DNA from: Rotaria sordida
Lineage: Eukaryota > Rotifera > Eurotatoria > Philodinida > Philodinidae
Length of the DNA stretch: 64,000 nt
Assembly: GCA_905250125.1 (NCBI GenBank)
Contig: CAJNOL010000060.1
Coordinates: forward strand, 186,001-250,000
Direction: 5' to 3'
Below, in pieces: positions 46,738 to 60,800 of the stretch (positions are counted from its first letter, which is position 1; each line of letters opens with the position of its first letter). The notes below the pieces were generated by a model, which had not been told where the DNA came from, made no database searches, and saw only the letters and a program-made list of their open reading frames with translations. The translations under genes and the position numbers were made by a program.

Positions 46738-49700
46738 ATGTTCGAAGAACCATCAAAATCCCTCGATGAACCAACAACATCAACTGATGATAGTAAAAAA
46801 GATTATGGAACAAATAAATGTATGCAAATTCTTTGCACTCGTTCACTCCTATGCAGTGCTATTTATTTTGCACTCGCTTACTTCATTCAAGGAATAACCG
46901 ATATTGCATCTGGATTTGTTAATTTACCATTACAAACTATATTAAAAGATAGACTTCATCTATCACCATCTCAAATGGGTACTTTTTTCTTTACCTGTAC
47001 AGTAACGTAAGTATATGATTTATAAAAGAACAAAAAAAAAAAAGAATACTATGTTCTCTTTGATTTATACTTTTTAAGTTGGTCTATCAAACCACTCTAT
47101 GGAATTCTTAGTGATTTTGTACCGATATGTGGTTATCATCGACTTATATATCTTTTAGTAACTACAGCAATTAATTTATGTGCATGGATTGCTCTTTATT
47201 TTGCTCCAACAGAATACAATTATTTATTAATTTTCTGTGTTTTAGCAGCATTTTCACTTGCATTTAATGATGTTCTAAGTAAGAAAAATTTTTTTATTTT
47301 ATTTATAATTATCATTTGTCTATGACATAAATGATTATAAGATAGTAGATATAATTTGATGAAGAAAAACATGAATCAAATTAATTGAGTAACACTAATT
47401 TAATTATTATATATATATATGTAAGAATTATTTCTATAAAAAAAAAAACACGTTTTATTTCTTGTATTTTATCTTAGTAGCTAAATTTACATTAATAATG
47501 ATGAATGTATTTTGATACATATACTATCTGCGGTCAATGAGGACAATATATTATCAAATATACTCAATATATTCTTATTCTTTGTCTTGTTTTTTTTTCT
47601 GTGGCATATGGTTGATTATGTGATAGAATGAGTATTATTAAAACATGTATACAGTATATTAAAATTAAAATAGATAATTAATATAGAAATCTCGATGGAA
47701 ATTATAAAGATTAGAAATTCGAACGATATGCATCATAAAATTTCTGTCTTTCATGATGACGAAGCAAAAAAAAAAACCAATAATTTCATTTTCTTAGGAT
47801 TAATTGTTTTTTTTTTGTTTGCGTATTCTCTACTGAAGTATTTTACATTGAATCCATCATTTTCGATCAAAAAAGTGTGCACGTAGTTTGTAATTTATTC
47901 ATAGTATATTAATAGAATACTTACAATTTCAGATGAAGCTTCAGAAAGACATATGAGTACAATATAATGCAATGCACTCATGCATATGACATTGAGCATA
48001 TCAAATCAATGATAAATCAATATTTATCTCTAATATTTTGCTATGTCATTTGTGTCAATAGTAACAGACAAACTTTTCTTTTTTTTTTTTTCATAGAATG
48101 TTTCTTAGATTGTACGAAAAGTTTATTTCTTTCATGTTTATATTTACTCGTGGATAGATCTAAATTTAATTATATATTTTGAAATTAATCAATTATATAT
48201 AACTTTAAATAATATAATTTTTTTTAAAAATGGAATTGATATTTCTCAAAATTTATATGATATTCACTATATCTATATTTGTCTCCGACGTCAAACAGTT
48301 CTTGTTTTACTTTCATATCAATCTACTGAATGATACATATATATATATGCATATATTCATTCTTGAATATTAAATAAGTTTGAGATACAATCATCTTTTC
48401 AAAGAAATAACAAACTATCTAAATTTTAATCCAAAATATTGAGTTGTTCAAGAATTATCCTTATATTAAAGGTCAAAAAGTAGGTCATTGCGTGTTCTTC
48501 ATTTCTTTCCAAAAAGCTAATGATATAGATCTCTGATTGATGTCAAAATGTAGTCAACACTTGCCACTATATCTTCAGATAAAGTTTACAATTGAAAAAC
48601 AATGTTCCTATTTAATAAAACACTAGAGAAAACATATCAATCATAATCTACCATATATTATCAATTACGATGAATCACTCGGAAACTTGTACAGTATTGA
48701 AAAATTTGAGTCTAGAATAGAAAAATATGTTAGATATACGTGAGAATATTTATGTCACCGATTCACACCCACATCAACAATACCAGTTGTTGAAAAAAAA
48801 ACAAAAGATAAGAAGACAGGAATGAATATAGATGTGAGATAATAAAGCTGAAGAAAGAGACGAGAACACATTCTTATATCAAAAGACGTCTCTTTTGGCA
48901 TAATAATATAGTCAAAATAATGATATAATTAAATGAATACTGGTAGAAAAAGAAATACAGGGTATGAGTTCTTTTGTTCAAAGATTTACAGCGCTTCCTA
49001 ATTATGTCACACATTTTTGCTAGATTCTCTACTATGAGAAACCTTGAAAAAAGTTCAAAAGATACCAAGACCTAACATTTTCATTAAAAAAAAAACATTT
49101 CTCCTTATTCCAGCATCATTAGTAATTCCTGATATTGCGGATTACTCAATCATATACAAAAAACCTCAAAACCGAATTTTTTGACGAAAATTGCAATGTT
49201 TGCCAGGAGGAGCTTAATTCTTACATATATATATATGCATATGATAAATAACAAAGAAATATTTCGGAAATAAGTACTTAGAAATGTTGTTAAGCGCACT
49301 CTTTCTAAATAATGAATACATAATTGATATATATTGTAGTAGTATTTCTTTTAACTATATTCTCATAGAACGTTTCCGAAAACATCATTAAAAGAACACT
49401 TATCATAAATTAAGAATACTTTTGATCATAGTCAATTCTTTAATAGCATGCATCTAAATCTCTCATTAGTCAAAAAAAAAAACTTTTCTTTTATATTTCA
49501 AAACGAACAGAACATTGATATATAAAAAAATTGCTTTCAAAAGTTATCTTTCATTTGAAATCTTTTTAATAATATATAATTTAATTAAGACAACGAGATT
49601 TTAATAATTGTTCAAACAATTGATGAATAGAAAGAAGTTTCTTAAAAATTTTAAAAAAAATATAGAAACATTTCTTGACAACTTTCAAAATCATGTTAAA

Positions 49701-50809
49701 GGACGTCTTCAAGTAAAAACAGACCTCTCTTTTGTTAGAATTTCTCTCCAAAATGGCCTTTGAGGACAAGCAAAAACATCTTGTATTTAGTTGATGCACT
49801 AATGATTTCAATTGGTCGACCATTGGCATTGATCGGTACATTACAAGGTATTCAACAAACATCGGCTAAACTTGCGGCAACTATTTCACAAATTCCAGCT
49901 GGTATTCTTGCATCAAATTCTGTATCATTTCAGTATAATCAAACATTAAATAATAATAATAATACATTGAAAAATATTAAGCAAAATTCAGATTTAAATA
50001 AATATATTTTTTTAATTGCTGCAGCTTGCCCAATTATATTATTTTTTGCAACGTTGATTACAGTACGTGAACGTCGTCGAAAATTAAATAAAAATAATTT
50101 TACTCAAACATGGTCAATTTTATCAGGAATATTTCAATATAAACGATTTTGGATTATAGCTATTTTTCTTTTTATTTATTCAGCATCACCACAAATCAAA
50201 ACAGCATTATTTTATTATCAACGTGATAAACTTCATTTTAATCCATTTTATGTTTCAATATTAAATACACTTTACAATGGTTGTGGTATATTATCTGCAT
50301 TACTTTATTTATCAATATTTTCTCATTATCCAACAAAACGTGTATTACGTATAGCAATTGTTATGCGTATATTTGCTGTTGCATCCTATTTATTTGCAAT
50401 AGACAAAATGACATCAATATGTGTTGCTATTATTACAGGTTTTTGTTCGGAAATAACAAATTTAGCAATACTTCATTTAGCAGCAAAATCTTGTCCAAAA
50501 AATATTGAAGGTACATTATTTGCATTATTTGTATCGTGTGTTAATTTTGGAGCAGCAACTGGTGATTGGCTTGGTTCAATTATATATCAATATTTAGGTT
50601 TTATTGCACTTATTATAATAGCAATTATTTGGATTGGTACAACTATATTAGTAACATGTCATATCAATGAACATGGTATTAACTCAACACCAGATGATGA
50701 TGATGAAATTGATGATAAATATCATTATTATAATGTTATAGAAAAACAAATACAAACAATTGAAAATGAAGATTCTGATGACAAAGAAACAAATTGTTCG
50801 TCTGGCTAA
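46738..50809 (+). CDS. BT1-family (folate/biopterin-type) major facilitator transporter
   Basis: Three exons, 46738-47006, 47079-47278 and 49791-50809, join in phases 2 and 1 to give 495 residues with about 10-12 membrane segments. Signatures of the BT1 (FBT) family are visible: WSIKPLYGILSDFVPICGYH after the first helices, DALMISIGRPLALIGTLQG, ALFYYQRDKLHFNPFYVSIL and LAAKSCPKNIEGTLFALFVS. These proteins import folates, biopterin or S-adenosylmethionine in protists, cyanobacteria and plants; the substrate here is unknown. The N-terminus is cytosolic and acidic, and the C-tail is a long Asp/Glu-rich stretch. An Asn-rich loop (LNNNNNTLKNIKQNS) follows a central helix. BT1 proteins are uncommon in animals, but the AT-rich codons and introns look native. 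The 2.5-kb intron 2 holds no coding frame; the large third exon starts at 49791, not at the upstream ATG near 49760. Confidence 0.85.
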
Positions 50810-51873
50810 TTAACAAAAAAAAAAGACAAAAAATAACACTAATCATCTGAATTTCTTTTCTTATCTCGTTGATGTTATTGCTTTACATAGTGTTCATGTA
50901 ATCATTTATGTTATCGTTCTCATTTTTGATATTAATTGTTACTAGAATATTTATAATGAAAAAAAAACAAAAAAACAAATAAATATATTCATAAAAAAAT
51001 ATATATTTCCGACTAGGAAACTATTGTTATCATTGTTAAAAATGAATAACAATAATAACAAGAGCAAAAGAAAATGAGTAAAGAAAAAATATGTTTTCAA
51101 TAAAAGAGTTTACATTTATAGATCATCAAAGATAAAGGACTACGTCCGGTAAAAAAATGAGCATATTATAATCTTCTACAAATAAGAAAATAACTGAGTT
51201 CATTTATATATATTTTTTTTATCTTCTTTCCGCCTTCATCATCACCATCATCATCATTATTATTATCTCTTTTTTTTTTGTCAGCCTTATTATTCGACGG
51301 GATTTTTCTACCGATGATCTTATCTACTAATGAAGGCAACTAGTGAAAGGAGAAAACGGCGAAGAAGAATGAACAAAGACAAAACATAATGTTATCATTT
51401 TTTTTTTTTCTTTTGTATTAGATAAAGCGAGAAAAAAGCAAAGAGAATGTCAGCAATAGTAGTAAATATCATCCTTTGTTTAAATACATCGGCTTTAATT
51501 TATTTATTCAAAAAAAAGAAAAAGAAAAATATATTCGATCATGTCATTGTATTCTTTATATCTTTATAATAGTCTTATTATTATATAGATCTTGAAATTT
51601 TTTCTTTTAATATAATCATTCTTATTTGTCAATAAGTAAGAGTCAAAAAAGAAGAAAAAGAAGCATTACTTATCTATTCTACTTACTGAAACATCAAACT
51701 ATCATCGACAAATGAACACGCAAATCCTAATACTCATCAATGTCTCTTATGTTCAACTTTCATTACTTTTTTTCTTTTAACAGACACACATCTTCAAATT
51801 GAGAAGAAGGAAAAAACCCTTCACAACTTTTATGTAATTATTTTAAGATATCATCGACAACAACCTGGTGAAA
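50810..51873. other. Intergenic between transporter and adenylyl cyclase genes
   Basis: The first 200 bp are A-rich with AATAAA-like signals and are probably the transporter 3' UTR. Around 51230-51390 there is a CATCATCAC tract, a T run and a less AT-rich segment (AAACGGCGAAGAAG), a possible cyclase promoter. No coding exon was seen. Confidence 0.4.
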
Positions 51874-54800
51874 ATGGCAAAGGACAATGCACAACTAGAT
51901 CAATCTTCTATTTTCAAACGATTTCGACGGTCACAACAGCAATCAACATCGTTTCCAATAACTGATCAACATCGTAGAGATCGTGATTCTGTTATAAATC
52001 AAACACTAAACAATGACAAACGAAGTAAGCGAATATTAGAAAGATTTATAGCATAGAAAACAGAAGACCAATTAAGCATTCTTCATATATTCTATGTTAT
52101 TTTGTCTATAAAACTAAACCTATTGTTAGGTTATCTATACGAGTAGAATATTAAACATATTTATTTTATAATGGCACTTATAACTTAAATACAAAGTGAC
52201 CTTTTAATATATTCTATGTTTATGTTTATCAATATGATGTAATCCAAAAGGACAATATATATATATATGTATATATATACTATATGCCTTTGTTATTATT
52301 ATTTTTACACTTTATAGATGAGAAGAAATAAGCTATATCTCTATAGATTCCATATGGTTTCTTTTCAAGTGTACAAATTCTACAAAAAACAAATATTTCT
52401 GATTTTATTCTGAAGCAGTTGTTTTTGCTATGATGACAGACGCCAACTATCGTTTATCGATTTACTAAATGAGAAAAATGATATTATATGTATATATATG
52501 ATATTCATATGACCGCCTGTTGTTGAAACAAGATGAATGCTGTATTGCTTAGCGAATCCATCATATACTATCATCAACTGTCGCCCATCATATTTCTTAC
52601 AACGAAGAAAAGTCGACACTGACATATAGACAAATATACAATTTTTAGAATGAATGAGACACCTCAGTATGTTATATGTCGAATACTGTAAAAACAAAGC
52701 ACATATAATCATAAAACAATCGGTGTCATTAGGGAAACGCAAACATATAAGAAAGAAAAGAAGCAGATTGTTATGTTCTCAACACACACATATGGTCATC
52801 GCTTGTATTATAATCTTGTTCGTCAGAATACGAGTCATATTTTCATTTCTATAGGAAAAAAATCTCTTGTGTATATAAAAATAGCTTAACAACTTTTATT
52901 GTCCATCATTTTGTTTTTAGAATCAATTCATAAATCTGTCATTGATTATACATATGATAATACTAATAATAATCTACAACTTACAACTGATTGGTCATCC
53001 ATGAATATAACTACAGGTATGATAATTTATAGGCTTTTGTTATTCGATTTTTTTTTACTTTAATACAACCTATGATATTTATGATTATAGTCATGTCAAG
53101 TTATTTTTATTTAAATAGCCGTACTAATTCGATTGAATGATTAGAGAAATAAACGGATGTTTTCTTTCTGTCAATTTTTTCTTGTGTTTTTTTTTCATTT
53201 GTGCGTTGATGCATCTGTATTCTTGTCGTTATCGTTAATCTGTTTCACGAACAAAATCGACTATCGTCATCTTTTTTTTTGTATAACCAAAAGTTGAAGG
53301 AAAAGAAGACAATTGTATTGTGTCATTGGACTTGTTGATTACTCATTTCACATCACTCGGCACTGCCGTTTAGGCATTTCTCTAGGGAATCAAAAAAGAA
53401 GAAGAGAGAAGTAATAATAAGAAAGTCGAATGAATGACATTTTTTTTTTTTGAAACAAAGACATGTTGTTCAGGTTTAATTATTATTATTATCAATGTAA
53501 GCTTCTTTTCTTTTCATAATAGAAAAAAGAAATATATCGATCATTTTTGAGACATTTTTTTACTTTGATTATTATTGCTTTTTTTTTTGTTATAGAATAG
53601 AGCAACAAAAGATTCATAAAAATGAATAGTTTGTATTTAAAAAATTATTATTTAATTCTATAGTAGATATAGTAATAAATAAGTGTAATAGAGATATATA
53701 AATTATTTAATGCAGTATATTTGATGAGATAATCCGTATTGAGAAGGTTTTTTAGTAACATGATCGTTTGATATCGTTATCAATAATAAACAGAGATTCT
53801 CAAAAAAGAAAAGAAAAAAAAACAGTTGCTCTTGTTGGTATTTTGGTGCTCTTTTCTTTATAATGATAATCTTCTAATGAGTGCTTGAGGCCATTTTTTA
53901 ACGTTCATCGTTGTGAAGAATTAAGCGTATGTTTAGTAATGGTGTAAGTGGTTCATTTACTTCATTCTAACGATAGATCAAGAGTGAGCGAGCAACAAGC
54001 GGAGATGAGACTCAATCGACATTGATTAGCTGCGGAAGTGGAAAATCAGATAGCTCGTATATATGTGTTTCTAGTGATGACACATACAAACATACATATA
54101 CAAAAGCGAGCGAACAAATAAAGAAATCCGATAAAAACTTTTCTTTATTAAGTCTTTTTATGTCATACATAGACCTGTTGTCTTTTCTTTTATAGTACTC
54201 AAAAGACAGTAAGCAAGTGTATATATATATATATAAATATGTATACATATATTCGTAATTCTTCTACATAAATAAATACAAGTATTAGATAGATAAAATG
54301 TTTGTAAGTCAACAAAAAAAAAGACAAAATTATATTTCATTGTAGGTATATTTAGTTTAATAGAATTCAAGGTTATTGATAATTATTATACACCAAATAA
54401 AAGAAAAAACATCTGTTATATTTTCTCATAGAAACCTACATATGTTTAAAACACTATTCTATTTAACAGTAGACCTATCTATTATATTTTCAATTCTTTT
54501 TCTTTTTCTTTTTCTTTCATTTAGTCTACATATTTCTAATTTGATTATATTTGCTTGAAGAATTTCATAAGTATCAAATGAGATAGACATTCTATAGGAA
54601 AAGAAAGAAGAAATTTTCCTTTATCTTTGATAATTTGTCATTTTAGAACAAGAAATGAAAAGCTTATATGCTTGGATAAATTTTAAATTTCTATTGATAA
54701 ATTTTATGATATTTTACATAATAATATATTGTATCTATTTTAGCCACTATGGATAATAAACATTATTTTGGTCTTTATTTGATTCGTATTAAACATGGTT

Positions 54801-57800
54801 TAGTTCTTTTTTCTTTATTTCTTACTGCTTTTCAAAGTCTTATTTATCTATTATTAGCTATATTTTCTGTAAAAGTAAATAAAATTATTCTTATTATTAT
54901 TATTTAAATTTTTTTTTTCTTTTTTTTCATAGCCTCATTTTTATCAATTTATTCTTGAAATTCTTGTTTTTATTATAATATTATGTCTATCATTAATATT
55001 TATATTATTATTTCATCGTGAAAAATTTTTTCATAAACATGTACATATATCATGTTTATTAATATGGATATTGTTAACATTATTTTCCATAATACCAATT
55101 ATTTTACAACAATATACATCAATTATACGTTTAATGGGTATTGTTACATTTTCAATAATAGCTATACATACAATATTGCCTGTAACACGAGCATGGACAG
55201 TTTTAATGGCTTTAACAACATCTTTTATTCATTTAATGCTTGTTATTCGTACACATAATATTCAAGATCCAAATAATCGTTCTCAACGAACAGAATTTAA
55301 ACTTGAGGTAAATTTGATTTTTTTTTCTTCTATTATTTGATGTTCAAGTTTTAGTAGTATAAAAAAAAAAAAGAAAAGTAAAATAATAAAAATGAAGAAG
55401 AGAAAAATTGTCTCTTTTATAGATATTTCAAATTTTTTCATTTCTTCTAAAGGTAGGTATAAATGATACTTTATGAACTTTGAACTTCGATAAAAATGAA
55501 TTTAGATACAAACAAAGAGATAGTTTTAGTATAGAACTTGATCTTCGAAGCATGTTGCATGTTGTTATTGATAAATATGAAAAGTGTTATTGTCAAGAGT
55601 CATAATTAATCATCAAAGTTCTTCAGAATTTAGGATAGAAGTGTTATCATGAATTTGGAATGTTGTTTGGCTTCTTAAGATTAGATGTTTTTTTTTTTTT
55701 TTGTCAGAAATAAAATAAGAAATTGATATTCATGTTTTCGAATGGACACAGTTTATTATCTATTGTTCTATCCGAAAACCTGTATTTATTTGATTAATCT
55801 GTTAAACATAAAATTATTCTTTACTGACTAAACAAAATATTTTTTCATATGTTTTTTTTTAGTTTATCTGTTTTTCATTATTCTTTGTTGCGTGTAATGT
55901 ATTCGGTTTATGTCATCGTTATTTAACTGATGTACATCAAAAAAAAACATATCATAATACAATGCGTTGTATTGAAGCTCGTTTAAGACTTGAACGTGAA
56001 AAAGAACAACAAGAAACATTAATTCTTAGTGTTATTCCAGCACATATTGGTATAGAAAAAAAAACAAAGAAATTCAAAATAAATATTTTTCATTTTTTTT
56101 TTTTTTTTTATAAAGCTTTAAGTATGAAATCAGAAATGTTACGTAAAGTAAAAGAAACAGCTAAATATCATAATCTTCAATCTCGTGATTACGATGATCA
56201 ATGTTTAAATACCAAAAAAATTAATACACGTAAAGCAGCATTTCATGATTTATATGTAAAAAAACATGAAAATGTTACGTAAGTTCTTTATAGATTTAAA
56301 AATTTGTTGTTTTTTTTGAGATTTAATTCTATTAGAATACTCTATGCTGATATTGTTAATTTTACACCATTATCAGAAAAATTTACTCCACCAGAACTTG
56401 TACAAATACTTAATAAACTTTTTGGAAAATTTGATCAATTAGCACAAGTATGTTAGTTGGTTTTTCTTTTTTGTCTTCTTATGTTTGATACAAAAAAACT
56501 TTCTTTTTTTTTTTCTAGGAATGTGATTGTATGAGAATTAAAATTTTAGGTGATTGCTATTATTGTGTTAGTGGTTTACCAATAAGTCGACCAAATCATG
56601 CATTAAATTGTGTACGAATGGGTTTAAAAATGATTGAAGATATAAAGTATATTTAAATTAAACTGAAATTAATTATAATCATTTTATTATTATTTAGATT
56701 AGTACGTGAAGCAACCGGTGTTAATGTTGATATGCGTATTGGTATTCATACAGGACGTGTATTATGTGGTGTATTAGGTCTTAAAAAATGGCAATATGAT
56801 ACATGGTCGGATGATGTTACTTTAGCCAATCATATTGAAGCTGGTGGTATACCTGGGTTAGTATTTAATATGTTCTCAATAATATATATATTTACTTTAA
56901 ATATAGATTTACTAATTAGAGAAAAATTCTTCTTTTCTATTTGAGATAATTTGGAAGATTATTAAGATAAGAAAACGATATGTATATATGACGTACGATT
57001 ATTTCATGTCTTACAAGGAAAATGTCATCGAAGACCAAACAAAAAAAAAAAATGTCATGTACCAAAGAGAGTACTAATCAATAATGATGAAACAAATTTT
57101 TAATTGAAAATAGAAATTTCTGATCTTTTTTTTTTTGAAGTTTATTTAAACAATTTTTTTGTTTTGACATGACCTTACTTATTCGAATAATAATCTTAGA
57201 TTCTTGTCGGTTAATTATTGACATCATTCATATTCATTATGCATTACAGATAAAGAAAACTCTATGCCCTCCCTTTTTTTTTATTGTATTATACGGGAAT
57301 TATTGTCATCATTACTGAAACTAAAGTTTGATCTCTAAAAAAAAACCAAAACTTTGAGTTATTTGACAGCAATTAGTGAAACTATGTCAAGTACATTCTG
57401 TCCGTCATCTTGTCACTCATAAACATTGATAAACAAAACTGTAATATAAAAGATATTAGTCTTAATCTTTACCACATGTATATTAACTTTTTTTTGTTTG
57501 TTTTTTGGTAATATTTTTGCTTAAACTTTGAAATGCTTGAGATTTGTAGAATAATTCTTGCAATTGATTATAAATACGTCTAGAAGAATGAACACTGATT
57601 CTATACTTCTCTTTCCTATAGAGGAATAAAATATAATCTTAAAGATAAATATATTATTTTAGTCTTTAAAAAAAAAAAGATTAGCAAATGTTTTTTTTAA
57701 ACAACATTTTCTTTTTTTTTTAGTCGTGTTCATATATCCGAAAGTACATTACTTAATTTGGGTAATGAATATGAAGTTGAAATAGCTAATGGACATGAAC

Positions 57801-60800
57801 GTGATACTTATATTGCAAAAATGGGTATAAAAACATATTTTATTATTCCACGTGATGTACCAAATACACAAAATCAATTAATGATGAAGTATTAGAAATA
57901 TTTCTTTTTGTTTTTTTTTTTATTATCCAAAAAAAATTAATAATTAATTTTTCTAGCGGTGGTGATGCACGTAAATCAAGTAAAAAAATACAAAAATTAT
58001 TAGATACATGGTCAAATGAAACACCATTTGCTATACAACATCTTTCTGATCATGATAAATCAGATGCAGCAAAAAGTTTTATACTTCTTGAAGATAATTT
58101 AAAACCATTAGCAACTTCATTAATTTGTTTGTAAGTTAAAAAAAAAATACCAAACTGTTTTACACGAATCACTGCAGGATTAAAATGTAAAACACAATGT
58201 AATTGTTACTACTGGCGTCTATGAGAAGAGAGAATTCATTAGAGATGGGATCAGTTTGATTTCACAAAAATGATAAACAAATGATTATTTATTTATTTTG
58301 TTTTTGTTTTTGTTTTTAGTCGTCATCAACATAGTACAACTGATCTTGAACGATTAACACTTGGATTTAAAAAACAAGAAAATAATAAAGCAAATAAAAC
58401 TATAGATGATGATGAAGGAAATCGTCGAGCTAATGAAAGTTTATTTCGTTCATTACCTGAATTACGTTATCGTTATTATGTTATTAATGCAGCTTGTGTT
58501 TTCTTTGCAATTATTGCTATTCAAGCATTAATATTTGAAAAGTATACAGAATTAATTTTCTTTTTTTTTTATTCTAGTTTTATATATTCATTATAGAAAT
58601 GCTCTATATCCTGTTCTGGTAATATCTGGTTTATGTGCATTTAGTGCAGTTGCTTTATTATGTGTTATAGATCTTTCAAAAGTAAAATATTTGTATTTAT
58701 TTATTTTTATTTAATTAAATTTTGCTGCTCCTTTTTTTGTATTGATTTTTAGTTACAACGCGATAATCATCGTTCTTTACTTCATCAATCAGTTTATTTA
58801 GTAACACATTATTATTTTGTCCGTCTACCTGCTAGTCTTATATTAATTATAATTTGTATTTTAACACCATTTGCTGTAATATGGTCATCACCAATTAATT
58901 TAATTCAACCATTGGAAAATACAACAACAACAATAAATAATGATATATTATTTTCATCATCTAATCTTTCATTTCCAGAAAATAGTTTTAATCAAGTAAG
59001 ATTAATTTATTGATGTGTAGTGGAGTTACAAGATTTGGCTAAGCTCTAACATTTGTTTCTTATCCCATCAAATTGATAGGATCAAGGGCTGGATATGGCT
59101 AGATAAGAACGATGAAACACGCCCTGCACTAATCGACCACGGTGACTGAAGTTTTAATCTGAAAACGAATCCCTGGATGTCGAAAATTTTCTAAAATCAA
59201 GTCGTTGTTTTTATGTCATTACGATTCAGCTTACACATCTAATCGTAACAGCCACTTCTATCTCTCATAGTCTGTAATGAGAAAATATATTCAGATGTTT
59301 GTCACCTGCTCCCAATTAAAATCTTCGTACTTACACGATCGAGGGTTGACTAACTTGTAGTTTAAAGTTTCGATCAAATGAGTAAATCCAACAGTTCAAT
59401 TCTTGGAATTGAATTGTTCAAGAAATTTTCTTCTGTTTTGAAAACGACATTTCAATAATAGAAAAAAGATAATTATATCTGAAAGTTCTATTCTCAAAAA
59501 AAGAACAATAGTATTTTTATATTCGAAAATGTTTTTCTTAAAAATAGAAAAAAAAAAATTCGTTCCGACAGGTTAGATTTGAACTTGTCGGTGCCTCGAT
59601 TCCAAATCAAAACACCTTTGCATTATATTTCACATATAAATCTTATAAGGAGTCTTAATCATTTTTTTTTTGTCTTTTAGACAATTGTTTTACCAATTCA
59701 TACAAATAGTATGGTATCAGTTTTAACAAATTCTATATCATTTGAATTTTGTCCTCATTTTGAATTTCATATATTACTTATTCAACTTGCTTTATTAACT
59801 GTTTCGTCATTTATGCATCTTTATTTTCTACTTAAAGCATTAATTATGATTATAATTGTAACTATTTATGTATTTTATTCATATTATTCAAATATTTATA
59901 ATATTATTGCTCAGAATTATGGTATATCAAGTAATATAATACTTATTGAAACAACATTTGAAATTATTTTTTTTATTCTTTTATTAATTGCACTTGATCG
60001 ACGAGTAAATTTTAATTGAAATGAAAATAAAAATATTAAATTTAAGAATATCTTTTTCTTTTCAGTTTGAATATATGAGTCGACTTGATTTATTATGGAC
60101 AATTAAATTTCAAAATGAAAAACATGAAGTTGAAACAGTGAGCACAATTAGTCGATTATTATTAGAAAATATTCTACCAAAACATGTGGCAGAAATTATT
60201 ATTAAAGAAAATATGAGTCAGGTAACATATATATATATATATATTAATTTTTGCCTACAAAAAAAAAGGGATATATTTAGGCATTGAGAGAAAGACTATA
60301 GAGATGTACGTCACCTGTCTTCTTATTTGTCCGTCACGTTTTAAACATGTCAGCTGTTAAAATCTATTGCTAGGAATTTTTAAAAAGTTAAGAGAAGAAA
60401 TTTAATCGTTGGCAAACGTTTTCTTTTTTTCATTACTCGATTTCATACTCGTTAATTAAATTGTAATTAATGTTGATTAAAAGTTATCCTGATAATAAAT
60501 CGATCAAACTTAATTTATTAACACGCAACAAATATGAGAAAAAACTTTTTGACTTATTATTAGGTGGAAGCGGCCGTGTCCGCTGGTCAATAAGGTTTTA
60601 GACAGTGGCTACCTTCGCCTCATTTTTTAGGCACGGTTCACATCTCTAACAGAGGAAGTCTTCGTCTGCAAGTTTGAAGCCACCATGGCTTAGTAGCTAC
60701 ATTGCTCAGCACGTATCCACAAGGTACTGTGTTCAAATCTTGATACCATCAACCATGAAATGATCATGGGCAAGTCAGTAATGGCTGTTTGACTCGGATC

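Noticed and set aside
49760-49790. Start of the transporter's large exon at the ATG near 49760
   Set aside because: The acceptor TTGTATTTAG at 49781-49790 and phase agreement with exon 47079-47278 show that this stretch is intron.
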